Source of the DNA: Nemertoderma westbladi
Lineage: Eukaryota > Xenacoelomorpha > Nemertodermatida > Nemertodermatidae
Assembly: GCA_032718475.1 (NCBI GenBank)
Contig: JAUCBJ010009136.1
Location: 207,572 to 271,571 of the forward strand
Length of the DNA: 64,000 nt
Reading direction: 5' to 3'
This document shows, in pieces, positions 22,488-33,699 of the stretch (positions are counted from its first letter, which is position 1; each line of letters opens with the position of its first letter). The position numbers were made by a program, and so were the translations under genes. The notes below the pieces were generated by a model. The model had not been told where the DNA came from and searched no databases. It saw nothing but the letters and a program-made list of their open reading frames with translations.

Positions 22488-23560
22488 GTCAGAATATTCT
22501 CTCAGCTTTTCTATCTGTTTTACTATGGATTCACTACGGTGAACAAACTTAGGGACAGGATGGCCGGCTAGAGATCGGGCCGCAGCAATGAACGGGAACA
22601 TCACGGGAATGTAGACGAGAGACAACCCGCAATACCATTTAGAGTTATTCGCCCATCGCCTGAAAGGTTAGACAGCGTTCGACAGTGTCCATTGCATTAG
22701 AACTTGTAGGCTAGGGGGGTTGCTGTGTTTTCACCTGAATTGGGATTGTACCGTTCAGGCGGTAGGGCAGTTTACGTACTAGGCGCAAATAAATTGAGGC
22801 TATCAGGGATATACTAACATCTACCGTGTCCCCGCCAACGCCCTAATAGGAAGTTACCCGGACTACCTGGGTGACTAAAATTCTAGATAGGAGCCAGGAT
22901 AGCTATTAGTACCCGTACGCCTACAGTAGTAAACTAACACATCTCTTCTTAGTATCAGGGACCTGGTACCTAAAATTGCCGAATTCTGGGCGTAGTATTA
23001 ACCTTATGCCTGAATTTGAGTCCTGGAAATACGCAAGAGGGGAAGGAACCTTATCATTTGTGAGTATTGGACCTACAAGTTACAAAATTAGAATATTCGT
23101 AAAATGCACACCGTACCCAGTAATTATATATGTGAAGGAGCAAAACTGTTTTGACCGTTCAGAATTAACACACGCGCGTTAGAAATTATTTACACCTCGA
23201 AATATATAAAATTAACTTTGTCCGTACTGTGCTTTGCCCGCTAGTTAGACATCTCCAAATCTCTGCCTGTACCTAGCTAGCGTCTCTTCGCCCAACCATA
23301 TAAATCACACCGCGGCAAAGTATACGAGCCCCTTAGTCCGTCAGTGAGTCAGCCTGACTTTAGGATTCGCTGCGCGGGATTTGTTTTATCGAAGTTTGTC
23401 TGCTCGTAGACTGTTTTCTGCCTCACCGGTTATAAGAGATCGATACTGCAATATATTCGCTTACTTAGAGTTTACTGTTTTGGTGAGAAGGTCGGATTTA
23501 TGATTTGATTTACAAACTTTACAGTAGGATATTGCAGGTATTGTTACCGTCTCTTCCAAT

Positions 23561-24370
23561 AGTAGGAATGTGTTTTACTGAACTACGGTTCGGTAGGACT
23601 AAAGTTTTTTGAAAATTTTGTATTTTGAGGTAAAAATTTGTATTTGATTAGCTAAGTGCTAATTTTTTGAAATAAAATTTGATTTGAACCGCGTGTAAAA
23701 TATTTTTGGAATTGAATACCGGTGTTTAAAAAAGGGTTTAAATACCATATTGTACCGGTACAAAATTTTCGTAAAGTAAAACCTAACTCTTTTGTTTTTC
23801 AGGATTCAGAACTCATTTCTAGACTGTAACGGGAGCAAGACCGTGTTTAGCAAGTTTGGGAGATAGATAACTCAACAACTTTGGTTGGGAAAATCGCGTT
23901 TCGTCCGCAACGTTAAAAACGGAAAGGTTCACGTTCGGTTTGTATCTGGGAATCTGTTTTTCTGGAGAATCATTGGAGTGGGTGAGTTTGAAAAGTTGCA
24001 TAAATAAGTTAGGCATTACCGTATTAGTTAAAATTATTGTGGGTTCCACTGTCTCAAGTATTTATGCATTCCGTATGATTTCTTTGTTCATTGCTGAATT
24101 AGTCCGTATTATTGTATTTAATTTATCTTTTGATAACGCATATCGTTATCCGATTTATTTGTTATAAAATTGGCCGCTAGGCTAATTTTATTATATACTT
24201 ATTCCGTGACATTTATTTGCTGTAAAATTGGCCGTTTAGGCTAATTTTATCCATCTGCTATAAAATCGGCCGGTAGGCTAATTTTATAAGACTGTAATTA
24301 GTACCGTTTTGTACAAATACGGTAAACTCGATACTTTGACACTCACTTTACTTGACTTACAACTACCGAA
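23561..24370 (+). other. Leader of the BEL/Pao element
   Basis: 810 bp of mostly AT-rich DNA between LTR and first ORF. It contains three copies of a short repeat ataaaattggccg...taggctaatttta (24163-24285). A donor-like gggtgagttt at 23979-23988 could serve spliced mRNA. No tRNA-complementary primer site starting with TGG was seen at the LTR edge. Confidence 0.6.
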
Positions 24371-24583
24371 ATGAGTGACAAACAAGACTATACGAAAAAT
24401 ACACAAACCGACTATGACTCATGTGACGGAGATAAGTCAGCAGCGGAAGAACAACAGGGGAAGACTCGCGAGCCTACCGAACCTACACCGTGTGCGTCAC
24501 CAGTACATCCAACGGGAGTACCGGATGCCGTAGTACGAGGTGACGGCAGGACCGAGGACTTTCTAAGTGTTCCGCAACCTTGA
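24371..24583 (+). CDS. Short leader ORF, in frame with Gag-Pol but ended by TGA
   Basis: The frame has 70 codons and is acidic, with Thr/Pro-rich segments (EPTEPTPCASP). It is in the same reading frame as the large Gag-Pol ORF. Only its TGA stop (24581-24583) and five sense codons separate it from the next ATG at 24599. It may be the true N-terminus of Gag with one stop mutation or a readthrough codon, or an upstream ORF that tunes translation. It also carries the first copy of the 20-nt motif (24459-24478). No function is recognised. Confidence 0.45.
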   Translation: MSDKQDYTKNTQTDYDSCDGDKSAAEEQQGKTREPTEPTPCASPVHPTGVPDAVVRGDGRTEDFLSVPQP

Positions 24584-24598
24584 TATAGGGAAACGGAC

Positions 24599-27500
24599 AT
24601 GGTAAGTTCAGCAGGAAGCCAGGAAAGTGTGGTTAGAAGCGTCGGAGGTTACATGGCGCATATAACCAGGAGTATTGGAGAAGGTCATCGCATATTAGAC
24701 GGGTTGACCGCTCCGATGTCTCGATTCGAGTTCTACACCCTCCAGGTTAGGGTACAGAGTAAAGTATATAAGTCCGTAGATAATCTAGTTGGCCTACAAG
24801 ATCTAGCTAGACAGAGACAGGACATGGATACTCAACTTAGAATCCTCGAGAAACTAATGATCGCTAGAGAGAAACTGATCCAGTTTAAGTCGACGATTAG
24901 ACAGATACAACAGGAACAAGCGGACCAGTTGTTAGGTGAGTCAGTTTCGGACGAATTATTACAGCCCGAGGAAGAACAGGAATTGTACCGATTGGATGGA
25001 CAATTGAAACATTTGACGGACCACTTACGTATGTGCGGCGAAGACGTCAGCGATTCGGAAACCGTGCCGGAATATACGAGGGAAACTTCACCCGTACGAA
25101 TCGAATCGGCACCGGGAATACTGGACCAATCGTTAGTGAGTATTCGCAGCGAAATTGGCGAGATAAGTATAGTGACGTCAGAAATTTCCAGACAGCAACA
25201 ACAGCACGACAGACAACGACGAGAAGCGGAGGAACAAGCACAACTGTTGACGGCACAAGCAGCGATGCAAGAAGAGAAACTACGCGTTGCGAATGTTGCA
25301 AGAATCTCTCATCTGCAAGAACAAGCCGAGTTGGAAGCAGCCGAGATGGAAAGGTTGGAGCTAGAAATAGCACAGCGAACAGCGACAGCTGAGTTAGCGC
25401 AACAAGCGGCAGCAGCTGAGTTAGAACGACAAGCAGCAGCAGCGGAGTCGGAGCGACGAGCAGCAGCAGCGGAGTCGGAGCGACGAGCAGCAACAGCGGA
25501 ACTAGAGCGACGAGCAGCGGAGTTGGAAGAACACAAGCGAGTTTCGGAAGCAAGAGCTGAAATGAAAAAACGGCAAATAAAGGCTCAATCAGCGATAAGA
25601 CAAGCGGAGCTCGAGGCGCAACAACAACAGACGGAACAACGCGAGAAGGAAGTTAAACTTCATTTCGAACTCGGAAAGAAGGCGAGAGAATTAGCCAATG
25701 CGAAGGAAGATCTGGATCTACAAGCCCGCGATCGATCGATGAGATCTCGAGATGGACACGATCTAGACCAGTTAGAGGTAAGGCACCGCCAAATCCAGGA
25801 ACGAATGAAGGAAGGTTCGGTAGGGGCACCTGGACGAGAAAGACAATTAGTTAAGGACTTATGTCAAAGATTCCCTCAGGTAACTCCTATGTTTGCACCT
25901 GTTACGACTAAAGAACCTGTTTCGATTGCTGGTAGCAGTGATATCTCTCCTATCCATGGTGTGACGGAACACAGGTTTGTTATTCCGGACAAGTTTATAC
26001 CTTCAAGAGCAACGTCGTCGCCTATTCCGAAAGTCAAGGTAAGTAACCCGCCGATTACAGATCGTAGTAGTTTGTTGACTGGACCTGCACTACTGACGAC
26101 TAAACAGGTGAGTCCACCGTCGACCCCTAAACCTGTTACACACTACGCTTACCCAATGACGTTTCGACCAACAAGGCCTTTGGATTCAAAAGCGGTCATT
26201 CGCCCACCGATTCAGTTTACATCGCAATCTACGACTTCGAGGAAGACTTGTGAGCCTACCGAACAACGGAGAACAGTGGAGACGCGACCGTTCAACCAGT
26301 GTACATCGCAATCTACGACTTCGAGGAAGACTTGTGAGCCTACCGAACAACGGAGACTAGTGGATACGCGACCGTTCAACCAGTGTACATCGCAATCTAC
26401 GACTTCGAGGAAGACTTGTGAGCCTACCGAACAACGGAGAATAGTGGACGATGTTCCGAAACGGAACGTTAGAATTCGTACGACGCAACGAACGCGAGCA
26501 CGTCGACCACCATATCCAGATGATAGTAGTACTTCGAGCGAATCGGATTACCCGAAACGCGAGGTATTTAGAACAGGGGCGGCCGATGAATATAAACGCG
26601 AGCGTTCAGACAACTCCTTTGCAGACAATCCTCCACAGAATACACCAACACAGAAGGCGTTACAACCAACGGACGCAATTAGTACACAACAGTTCGCCGA
26701 CATCATGCGACCAGTTGTTAACAAGTTGGCTCAGATCGAGGAACGTCTGGAGGAAGGTTACACCGACAGTTCGAGAAATTCCGAATTCGAACACAATAGA
26801 CACCCGAAGGAACCACAAAGACCGGTACCTTCAAAACACACATCGTATCAGGGAAAGGCGCCAAGAAGGGAGAATATCAACCAGGTTACCAACCAAGGAC
26901 GCGAAACTCTGAACGTTGCCGAGGAGATAGCGAAATTCGCAGCCAGACAAGGATTGCCGGTACAACAACCACCGAAGTTTTCCGGTAGCTCAAAACACTG
27001 GCATACTTTCGTAGACTATATCGAATCCCAGATCGCCGTGTGCGCCTTTACATCACGGGAGAAGTTTAATTACCTGCTTCAAACGTTGTCAGGAGAACCT
27101 AAACGTTTGGCGGAGACTTTCGTCGGTGTACCGGACGCTTTCGAACTAGCGTACGATCGTTTAACTTCGATATACGGAGGTACAGTTAGTATGGCCAGGT
27201 CAGTAATAGAGGAACTCTGTAAGGGAGGGGCTATCACTAAACCCGTCGACTTACTAAAACTAGCTGACGAGATCAAGAACGCTATCACTACCTTAAGATC
27301 AATTGGACAACTTGATTACGGGAATACCCCTACAGTCCTATTAAAGATCATAGGACGACTCCACCATCGACTTCGTCGGGAGTGGAGGAAGGTCGAATAC
27401 CAGCGAGAAGAGCGGGGAGGATTCTTAAAATTAGAAGATGTGTACCTTTTAATATCCAGGGAGGCGGTAGTAGAAACTCGATCTAACTACACCGACCAGC

Positions 27501-30500
27501 ACATCGTGGCAGAAGGGATCACATTGCCATCCTCCAACCGACAAAAACCCCAGACAACATCCACTAAGACGGCCACTTACACCACACCGACGGAATCACG
27601 ACAATTCTCGGACGGAGGTAGGGTATCTGCGCCCATTGGGACAAAACAAACGAGACAGCAACTTGGTACCGACTTCAGTGGCTGCCAATACTGCGAGCAT
27701 CTAGGTAAGCGGTATATCGGTCACAAGTTACGAGGTTGTCGACAATTTCGCGAGTTGAACTCGGAAGAGCGACGGCTGCAAATACGGCCACTGGACTCTT
27801 GTTGGCGGTGTACGCGACACGGACACGTCCGTAAAGATTGCCCAAATACCGACACTTGTCCATCCTGTGGACGCAACCACGACGGTCTGCTCCACACAGA
27901 CAGCCACACGCCGACGAAACGCTTCGCCAGGGAACACCCGGAAGCAGCAGCGAGATGTGATGCGGCTTACCGAAAACGAGAATCGAAAACGACTCCAACC
28001 TTCGTGACCCATATTGAGGATTGCTTCTCAGAACAATCCGGATCGTCGGACGAAGAATCAGAAGACGACGAATATTCCAATGGAGACGAACAACCGTCGA
28101 TCGCGCTTCTGACCACTGACCAACTGAAGGGATTCAGTGTAATCCCGATTAAGATCACTGGCACAAAGGGGAGTAAGAGGATCTACGCGATTCTAGATTC
28201 AGCCTCATCTCATAGCTACGTGGATGAAAAGATAGCTGACGTAGTGACGGATCTTAAACAAGGTAAGCATGTCAGTTATACAGTAAGTAGTATGCACGGA
28301 CAGCGTGCAATACCAGTAACACGAGTTAAGTTGGACTTAGACTCTCTTCTTCCAAAATCGCAGCACAGCGAGAGGGAGAGGTCTTTGTTGCCCTTTAGAG
28401 ATCTAACCTTTGCGGCCACGAAGGACTTTAGTAACCTACTAGGTCCAGTGCCGGAACAATCTCTAGAGGACCGTAAGTATTTCAGACACCTTGGTGTACC
28501 CGAATGTCCTGTCAATTATAGATCGGTAGCCATGCTGATCGGGACGGACCAATTCAACCTACATCAGGTGTGGGAAACTAGACCATCGGCAGTTGTAGCG
28601 GGAAACGCATACGCCTGCAGAACGCCGATAGGGTGGTATACTCGAGCGCCTATGCGCACACTAGACGTAAGTGACGAGGAAGACGATGTACAGAGTACAT
28701 GTAGTTTATTAACTACAAATTCAATTCATTCCTTTTCACACGACGTGAACCATACTACACTACAGTCGACAAAACATAACAGACGTGTAACTAGTATGAT
28801 AAGTCACAAGGAGCAGCTAATTCACCAGGTGAGTTTAGAACTTGGGGAGAAGACGAGTCAGCTAGAGATTCCATCGACGACAGATGATAGGCTTGCGAGT
28901 CTACCTACCCCAATAACCTCAACAGTGCCCGTCGAGATCGATGATGATGCGTTGAGAAATCATCAGTTGGAACAAGCTGTACTAGACAAGGAATTAACGG
29001 AGAAGACTATCAGGTGGTTGGAACAAGATACAGCTGAACCTGGTAGCTACGAACCTTGTATGTCAGAACAGGAGAAACAATCTCTGAAGATCATGGAAGA
29101 TACTATCCGCCAGACGAAAGACGGACATTATGAGGTAGGGATGTTATGGCGTAGCCAAAGTCCTAAACTTATAAACAACTATCCACTAGCCTTGAGACGT
29201 CTACACTCAATACGGCAACGTCTATTAAAGGACGAGAAAGCCCATCTGCAGTATAACACTCAGATGGAGACGTATTTGACTAAGGGATACGCTATCCGAA
29301 TGACTAACCCAGAGATAGTGACTAACCAGACATACTACCTGCCACATCACTATGTGAGACATCCCGACAAACCAGATAAAGTACGCGTAGTCAATGATTG
29401 TGCGGCTCTATTTGAGGGAATGTCCCTCAATAGTGAGTTGATGGATGGACCAAACATGAATAATTATCTTATGGGGGTGATTATGCGCTTCCGTCAGCGA
29501 CAAGTAGCTTTTACTTGTGACGTTGAAGCGATGTTTCACCAAGTGAGAGCGTTAGAGCGAGACAGAGACAGTTTGCGGTTCCTCTGGTACCCGGAAGGAG
29601 ACTTAAGTCTACCACCGGCGACTTACCAAATGCAAGTTCGCGTTTTCGGTGCCAGAGACAGCCCAAATTGCACGATGTACGCCCTAAAGCAGGCCGCTAG
29701 AGATCAGAAACACCTGTATGACCCAGAGATAATTAGAATTGTGGAACGTGACTTTTATGTAGATGACGGTTTACAGAGTTGCGACACAGTAGAACGTGCT
29801 ACAACAGTAGCACATCAATTACGGGACTGCTTAGCGGGCGGAGGTTTTAACCTCACCAAATTCGCCTCAAACAGTGCCGAATTAGTAGACTCATTCGGGA
29901 CGACTGAGCGTGGAGGTGGTGACATAGACCTAGAGTTCGAACCACTACCGACGACTAAGGTGTTGGGGCTCTTTTGGGACCCAAACACAGACAACTTCCG
30001 AGTGAAAGTGAGACTGGACAGTCAAGAGAACACACTGACAAAGAGATCATGCTTGTCAAAGTTGAGCCGATTGTTCGATCCGTTAGGATTCATCAGTCCA
30101 GTGATACTGCAAGCCCGCATTTATATGCGCAGTATATGGAAGGATGGACTAACATGGGACGAGCCGATCTCATCAGACCAAGTGGACTTATGGAAGACCT
30201 GGGAGGCGGAATTATCTTCGCTAGAGGATTATTCCATACCCAGGGTTTACTTTCCATTACAAAGTACATTTCCTGACAACTTGGAACTACACTGTTTTTC
30301 TGACGCCAGTGACAACGGTTTTGGTGTGGCAGCGTACTTGCGCAGACAAGTAGAATCAGACGAGTTCGATGTTTCGCTCATTACTTCTAAGGCTAAGACC
30401 ATGCCTACTAAGTATATGACGACACCACGAGCCGAGCTACAAGCCGCAACCCTGTCAACCACCATCGTGAACCTCATACAGACAGAACTACAGTCGAGTT

Positions 30501-33100
30501 TACAGATATTTTATTGGACTGACGCAACGTTGGTTTTATTTTACATAAACAACGACACACTCGAATTCAAGACATTCGTAGCTAACCGTCGCGCAGAAAT
30601 TCTAGATCGTTCAATAAAAGAGGATTGGCGACATTGTCCCGGACCACAAAACCCAGCTGATATTGCGTCGCGAGGAATGATGCCTGAGGAATTCTGTAAA
30701 CCGGAGAACAAAGAATTTTGGCAACACGGACCCCAATTCTTGCAGAAATCGACACAAGATTGGCCTCCGTTATACGACAACAAATCTAACACTATCCCAA
30801 AGGACGCCGAAATCAAGAAACCAAAAAAGGGGAAGACAAAGAAAAAGACAACGGCGGCAAAACTCAAGAAGAAACCGAAGGCAAAATGGAAAGATATAAC
30901 TTCAAAGGTCAAGAGAGGAAGACTTGCGAGCCTTTCTACACCAGACATATCGCCAGACGGTCAACCAGACACGTTACTAGACGGTCAACCAGACATTCTA
31001 CCAGACATTAGTAACGCATTGACAAACAGTAAAGCCGCAGTTTCCCTATTGGAGCGGCCTTCTATTGACAAACAACCAGATACGTTACCAGACGTATCGC
31101 CAGACACATTACTAGACAGTCGACTAGACACTAGTAACGTACTGACAAATAGTGAAGCCGCAGTTTCTCTATTGGAGCGGCCTTGTATTGACAAACTACC
31201 AATTTTGACACACTTGAGCAACCATAAGCAAGGTGAAACCTCATGTATTACAGATGTGGGTAGTACCTACGCTAATGTAAATACAGGTGTTACTTTGCGC
31301 TCAAGAGACATACCGAACTTGCAACCTATGGTGAGACCTGGGATTAATGTCGGCAGGAAAATAAGTTTACCGAAACCTGCTGACCCCATAGAGTTCAAAC
31401 CACCATTAACGATCGACTTACAAAGTACTGACGATCAAGGTAAGAAGACGAAGAAGGACAAATTACTTGTAGACCCCGACGGATCAACAGTCAACAAGGG
31501 AATACTTACCGGCGGACCCGTGGGCCCTTCTAGTAATTCAAAACCTTCCAAAATCTCCATTGACTTACCTGATGACGTCACAAATACTCATGTCGACCGT
31601 ATTGTAAACCTAACAGATTCTTGGACAAACGCTTGCCGAAAATTAGCGTGGATTGTACGTTTTGTACAATACGTTAAAGGCAAACGTGACTTTACACGTC
31701 GACTTACATTGGCTGAGATTGACAGGTGTGAGATTAAATTAATTCGCCATTACCAACTGCGATATTTCGCGCGCGAATTCACATCCATAAATCAAGGTCA
31801 ACCAATCAAGTTGTCACCAATACTGAGTTGGAGTCCGATTATTTATAATGGCTTAATTTATCATAAATCTCGGCTTCAAAACATTGACTTTAACACAAAC
31901 TTTAGGTACCCAATAATAATACCGCAACACCACGAACTACAACGTGCAATGATACTGGACGCACATCTACATCTGAAACACGCTGGAAGACACCACTGTC
32001 TTTCCTACTTACGTACTAGATTTGTATTAATTAGACCCAGTAAAGCATTAAGTTCAGTGACACGTACGTGTATTATTTGTAAAAAGGTACATTCTAGAAT
32101 AGGTACCCAAGAAATGAGTGAACTACCACAAGCACGACTTCAAGCATTCAAACCACCTTTTACAGAGACTGGAATTGATTGCTTTGGTCCCATACATACG
32201 AAACGTGGACGTATACTAGTAAAACGCTGGGGACTGATTTTCACATGTATGTCCAGTAGGGCAGTTCATATTGAACGTGTGATGGATCTTTCCACCTACG
32301 CGTTTATACTAGCACTGCGGCGATTTATCGCTAGACGCGGACTAGTAAAATGCTTGTACTCAGACCAAGGGACAAACTTTGTTGGTGCTCGGAATGAGAT
32401 TGCTAGAGCCTTTAAGAAATTAGATCATGATCAAATCTCGAACGAACTACAACCTCACAAGATTGTTTGGAAGTTCAACCCTCCAGATAGTCCTTGGAGA
32501 GGCGGAGTCTGGGAGAGATTGATTAGATCTATAAAGACAGCCATGGCAAAGGTCATTCCAGTAAACCACATATTAACAGACGACCAACTGACAACATTGT
32601 TTGTTGAAATCGAGGCAATACTAAATACTAGACCAATAGTATTAGTACCCGATGACAAACAATCTCAATTTGCTTTAACACCAGCACACCTGCTAATGCA
32701 GGCACCGACTACTTTGACGCCGATTTCTATTCCAATAGAAAGCGACAGCTACGGTAGAAAAGCGTGGAAAATCACGCAACTACTAGCTAACAAATTCTGG
32801 GAAATATGGCAAAACCATTATTTGCCCTCTATTTCTGCCAGAACAACTTGGTACAATAACACCCGCGCATTAAAGCCGGGAGATCACGTGCTGTTGGCAG
32901 AAGTGAATCTAAAAAGACGCTTCTGGATAACAGGTGTAATTTTAGCCACACATCCATCTATGGATGGAGTGACAAGAACTGTGACGGTACGGACAATTGA
33001 CGGTCGTACAGTAGACAGACCGACTCAACGTCTCGTACTTCTTGAAGAGACTCGTAACGAGTCTGGAGACTACAAATCTCCACCTAATACTAGTAAATAA
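24599..33100 (+). CDS. gag-pol: BEL/Pao Gag-Pol polyprotein
   Basis: 2833 residues in one frame. Order: a long coiled coil (about 60-380) with an Ala/Glu/Arg-rich repeat tract near 255-320; three 28-residue repeats (about 540-620); a DUF1759-type capsid region from 790 (KFSGSSKHWHTFVDYI); Cys/His clusters from C1029 and C1068 (the latter CX2CX4HX4C); an aspartic protease at D1200, with DSAS instead of the usual DTG/DSG; RT with D1641 and YVDD at 1720-1723; RNase H with D1902; a Lys-rich linker (about 2075-2105) and two 41-residue repeats (from 2137 and 2178); a His/Cys integrase head (about 2460-2500); the DDE triad D2527, D2589, E2639; and a DUF5641-type tail. It would build particles, copy the RNA and insert the cDNA. 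No internal stop or frameshift is present. The ATG sits on a GTAAGT donor match. Confidence 0.95.
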   Translation: MVSSAGSQESVVRSVGGYMAHITRSIGEGHRILDGLTAPMSRFEFYTLQVRVQSKVYKSVDNLVGLQDLARQRQDMDTQLRILEKLMIAREKLIQFKSTIRQIQQEQADQLLGESVSDELLQPEEEQELYRLDGQLKHLTDHLRMCGEDVSDSETVPEYTRETSPVRIESAPGILDQSLVSIRSEIGEISIVTSEISRQQQQHDRQRREAEEQAQLLTAQAAMQEEKLRVANVARISHLQEQAELEAAEMERLELEIAQRTATAELAQQAAAAELERQAAAAESERRAAAAESERRAATAELERRAAELEEHKRVSEARAEMKKRQIKAQSAIRQAELEAQQQQTEQREKEVKLHFELGKKARELANAKEDLDLQARDRSMRSRDGHDLDQLEVRHRQIQERMKEGSVGAPGRERQLVKDLCQRFPQVTPMFAPVTTKEPVSIAGSSDISPIHGVTEHRFVIPDKFIPSRATSSPIPKVKVSNPPITDRSSLLTGPALLTTKQVSPPSTPKPVTHYAYPMTFRPTRPLDSKAVIRPPIQFTSQSTTSRKTCEPTEQRRTVETRPFNQCTSQSTTSRKTCEPTEQRRLVDTRPFNQCTSQSTTSRKTCEPTEQRRIVDDVPKRNVRIRTTQRTRARRPPYPDDSSTSSESDYPKREVFRTGAADEYKRERSDNSFADNPPQNTPTQKALQPTDAISTQQFADIMRPVVNKLAQIEERLEEGYTDSSRNSEFEHNRHPKEPQRPVPSKHTSYQGKAPRRENINQVTNQGRETLNVAEEIAKFAARQGLPVQQPPKFSGSSKHWHTFVDYIESQIAVCAFTSREKFNYLLQTLSGEPKRLAETFVGVPDAFELAYDRLTSIYGGTVSMARSVIEELCKGGAITKPVDLLKLADEIKNAITTLRSIGQLDYGNTPTVLLKIIGRLHHRLRREWRKVEYQREERGGFLKLEDVYLLISREAVVETRSNYTDQHIVAEGITLPSSNRQKPQTTSTKTATYTTPTESRQFSDGGRVSAPIGTKQTRQQLGTDFSGCQYCEHLGKRYIGHKLRGCRQFRELNSEERRLQIRPLDSCWRCTRHGHVRKDCPNTDTCPSCGRNHDGLLHTDSHTPTKRFAREHPEAAARCDAAYRKRESKTTPTFVTHIEDCFSEQSGSSDEESEDDEYSNGDEQPSIALLTTDQLKGFSVIPIKITGTKGSKRIYAILDSASSHSYVDEKIADVVTDLKQGKHVSYTVSSMHGQRAIPVTRVKLDLDSLLPKSQHSERERSLLPFRDLTFAATKDFSNLLGPVPEQSLEDRKYFRHLGVPECPVNYRSVAMLIGTDQFNLHQVWETRPSAVVAGNAYACRTPIGWYTRAPMRTLDVSDEEDDVQSTCSLLTTNSIHSFSHDVNHTTLQSTKHNRRVTSMISHKEQLIHQVSLELGEKTSQLEIPSTTDDRLASLPTPITSTVPVEIDDDALRNHQLEQAVLDKELTEKTIRWLEQDTAEPGSYEPCMSEQEKQSLKIMEDTIRQTKDGHYEVGMLWRSQSPKLINNYPLALRRLHSIRQRLLKDEKAHLQYNTQMETYLTKGYAIRMTNPEIVTNQTYYLPHHYVRHPDKPDKVRVVNDCAALFEGMSLNSELMDGPNMNNYLMGVIMRFRQRQVAFTCDVEAMFHQVRALERDRDSLRFLWYPEGDLSLPPATYQMQVRVFGARDSPNCTMYALKQAARDQKHLYDPEIIRIVERDFYVDDGLQSCDTVERATTVAHQLRDCLAGGGFNLTKFASNSAELVDSFGTTERGGGDIDLEFEPLPTTKVLGLFWDPNTDNFRVKVRLDSQENTLTKRSCLSKLSRLFDPLGFISPVILQARIYMRSIWKDGLTWDEPISSDQVDLWKTWEAELSSLEDYSIPRVYFPLQSTFPDNLELHCFSDASDNGFGVAAYLRRQVESDEFDVSLITSKAKTMPTKYMTTPRAELQAATLSTTIVNLIQTELQSSLQIFYWTDATLVLFYINNDTLEFKTFVANRRAEILDRSIKEDWRHCPGPQNPADIASRGMMPEEFCKPENKEFWQHGPQFLQKSTQDWPPLYDNKSNTIPKDAEIKKPKKGKTKKKTTAAKLKKKPKAKWKDITSKVKRGRLASLSTPDISPDGQPDTLLDGQPDILPDISNALTNSKAAVSLLERPSIDKQPDTLPDVSPDTLLDSRLDTSNVLTNSEAAVSLLERPCIDKLPILTHLSNHKQGETSCITDVGSTYANVNTGVTLRSRDIPNLQPMVRPGINVGRKISLPKPADPIEFKPPLTIDLQSTDDQGKKTKKDKLLVDPDGSTVNKGILTGGPVGPSSNSKPSKISIDLPDDVTNTHVDRIVNLTDSWTNACRKLAWIVRFVQYVKGKRDFTRRLTLAEIDRCEIKLIRHYQLRYFAREFTSINQGQPIKLSPILSWSPIIYNGLIYHKSRLQNIDFNTNFRYPIIIPQHHELQRAMILDAHLHLKHAGRHHCLSYLRTRFVLIRPSKALSSVTRTCIICKKVHSRIGTQEMSELPQARLQAFKPPFTETGIDCFGPIHTKRGRILVKRWGLIFTCMSSRAVHIERVMDLSTYAFILALRRFIARRGLVKCLYSDQGTNFVGARNEIARAFKKLDHDQISNELQPHKIVWKFNPPDSPWRGGVWERLIRSIKTAMAKVIPVNHILTDDQLTTLFVEIEAILNTRPIVLVPDDKQSQFALTPAHLLMQAPTTLTPISIPIESDSYGRKAWKITQLLANKFWEIWQNHYLPSISARTTWYNNTRALKPGDHVLLAEVNLKRRFWITGVILATHPSMDGVTRTVTVRTIDGRTVDRPTQRLVLLEETRNESGDYKSPPNTSK
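26218..26450 (+). repeat. 84-bp in-frame repeat inside gag, 3 copies
   Basis: The period is exactly 84 nt (28 codons), each unit coding SQSTTSRKTCEPTEQRR followed by a variable part. Each unit also carries one copy of the 20-nt dispersed motif (26241, 26325, 26409). The copies are almost identical, so the expansion is recent. Confidence 0.9.
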
Positions 33101-33699
33101 TTAGGAGTTTACAAATAGATTTCCACGTACCTGTACACTGTAGTAAGGACAGCGGTAGAATTCCATTGTCTTTATATGTGAACATTGAGGGTAGTACCCT
33201 TATGTGTCACATAGGAGCGGGATTTGTAGGTATAAGAAATGGAATTCTACTTGGAACTCACAATATTGAGACATTTTCGAAATTTTAGACAATCCATTTG
33301 GATTTGAAAATTTTTAAAATTTTCTCCAGTGAATAGATTTCAGGGTACAGTCGGGTGGAACTTAAAATTAGAGAAACAAGAGAGGAAGACTTGCGAGCCT
33401 TTCTTAAAAATTTTAATTAAATTTTACACGGTCTTGTTTCAATAAGTTACGTCAATAAATAGACTCCCCTATATTTATTACTAATTCTTGACTGCTTATT
33501 TTCTGATAATAGTTTGGGATCAAAAAGTGAGTATTTTAGACTCACAGCCAGTTTAGCCCAAATTCGTTTTTACTTCGGCAAAAATTTTAGATAAGAAGCA
33601 GCGTGTCATTAAAGAAACCCTAGATCTTAGGCTATGGGTAGGAGGTTAGAGCGTTGTCGAAGCCCAAAGGGCAGACGAAACTCTCACGTCTCCTCACAA
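33101..33699 (+). other. Spacer between Gag-Pol and the downstream ORFs
   Basis: About 600 bp without a gene. It contains one copy of the 20-nt motif (33384-33403), whose surroundings (caagagaggaagacttgcga) match the copy in the Pol linker at 30909-30936. Otherwise it is AT-rich and unremarkable. Confidence 0.7.

Larger units (their letters stand above)
21951..23560 (+). repeat. 5' LTR, 1610 bp
   Basis: It begins gtatagaattatattcccta and ends ctcttccaat. U3 runs to about 22392, R to about 22510, and U5 is the long remainder. Compared with the 3' LTR it lacks 277 bp at the junction after gttcga (22680). It does not have the usual TG...CA ends. Confidence 0.92.

Noticed and set aside
22407-22625. 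72-codon minus-strand ORF found in both LTRs
   Set aside because: Duplicated only because the LTR is. It lies across R/U5 signals and has no recognisable product.
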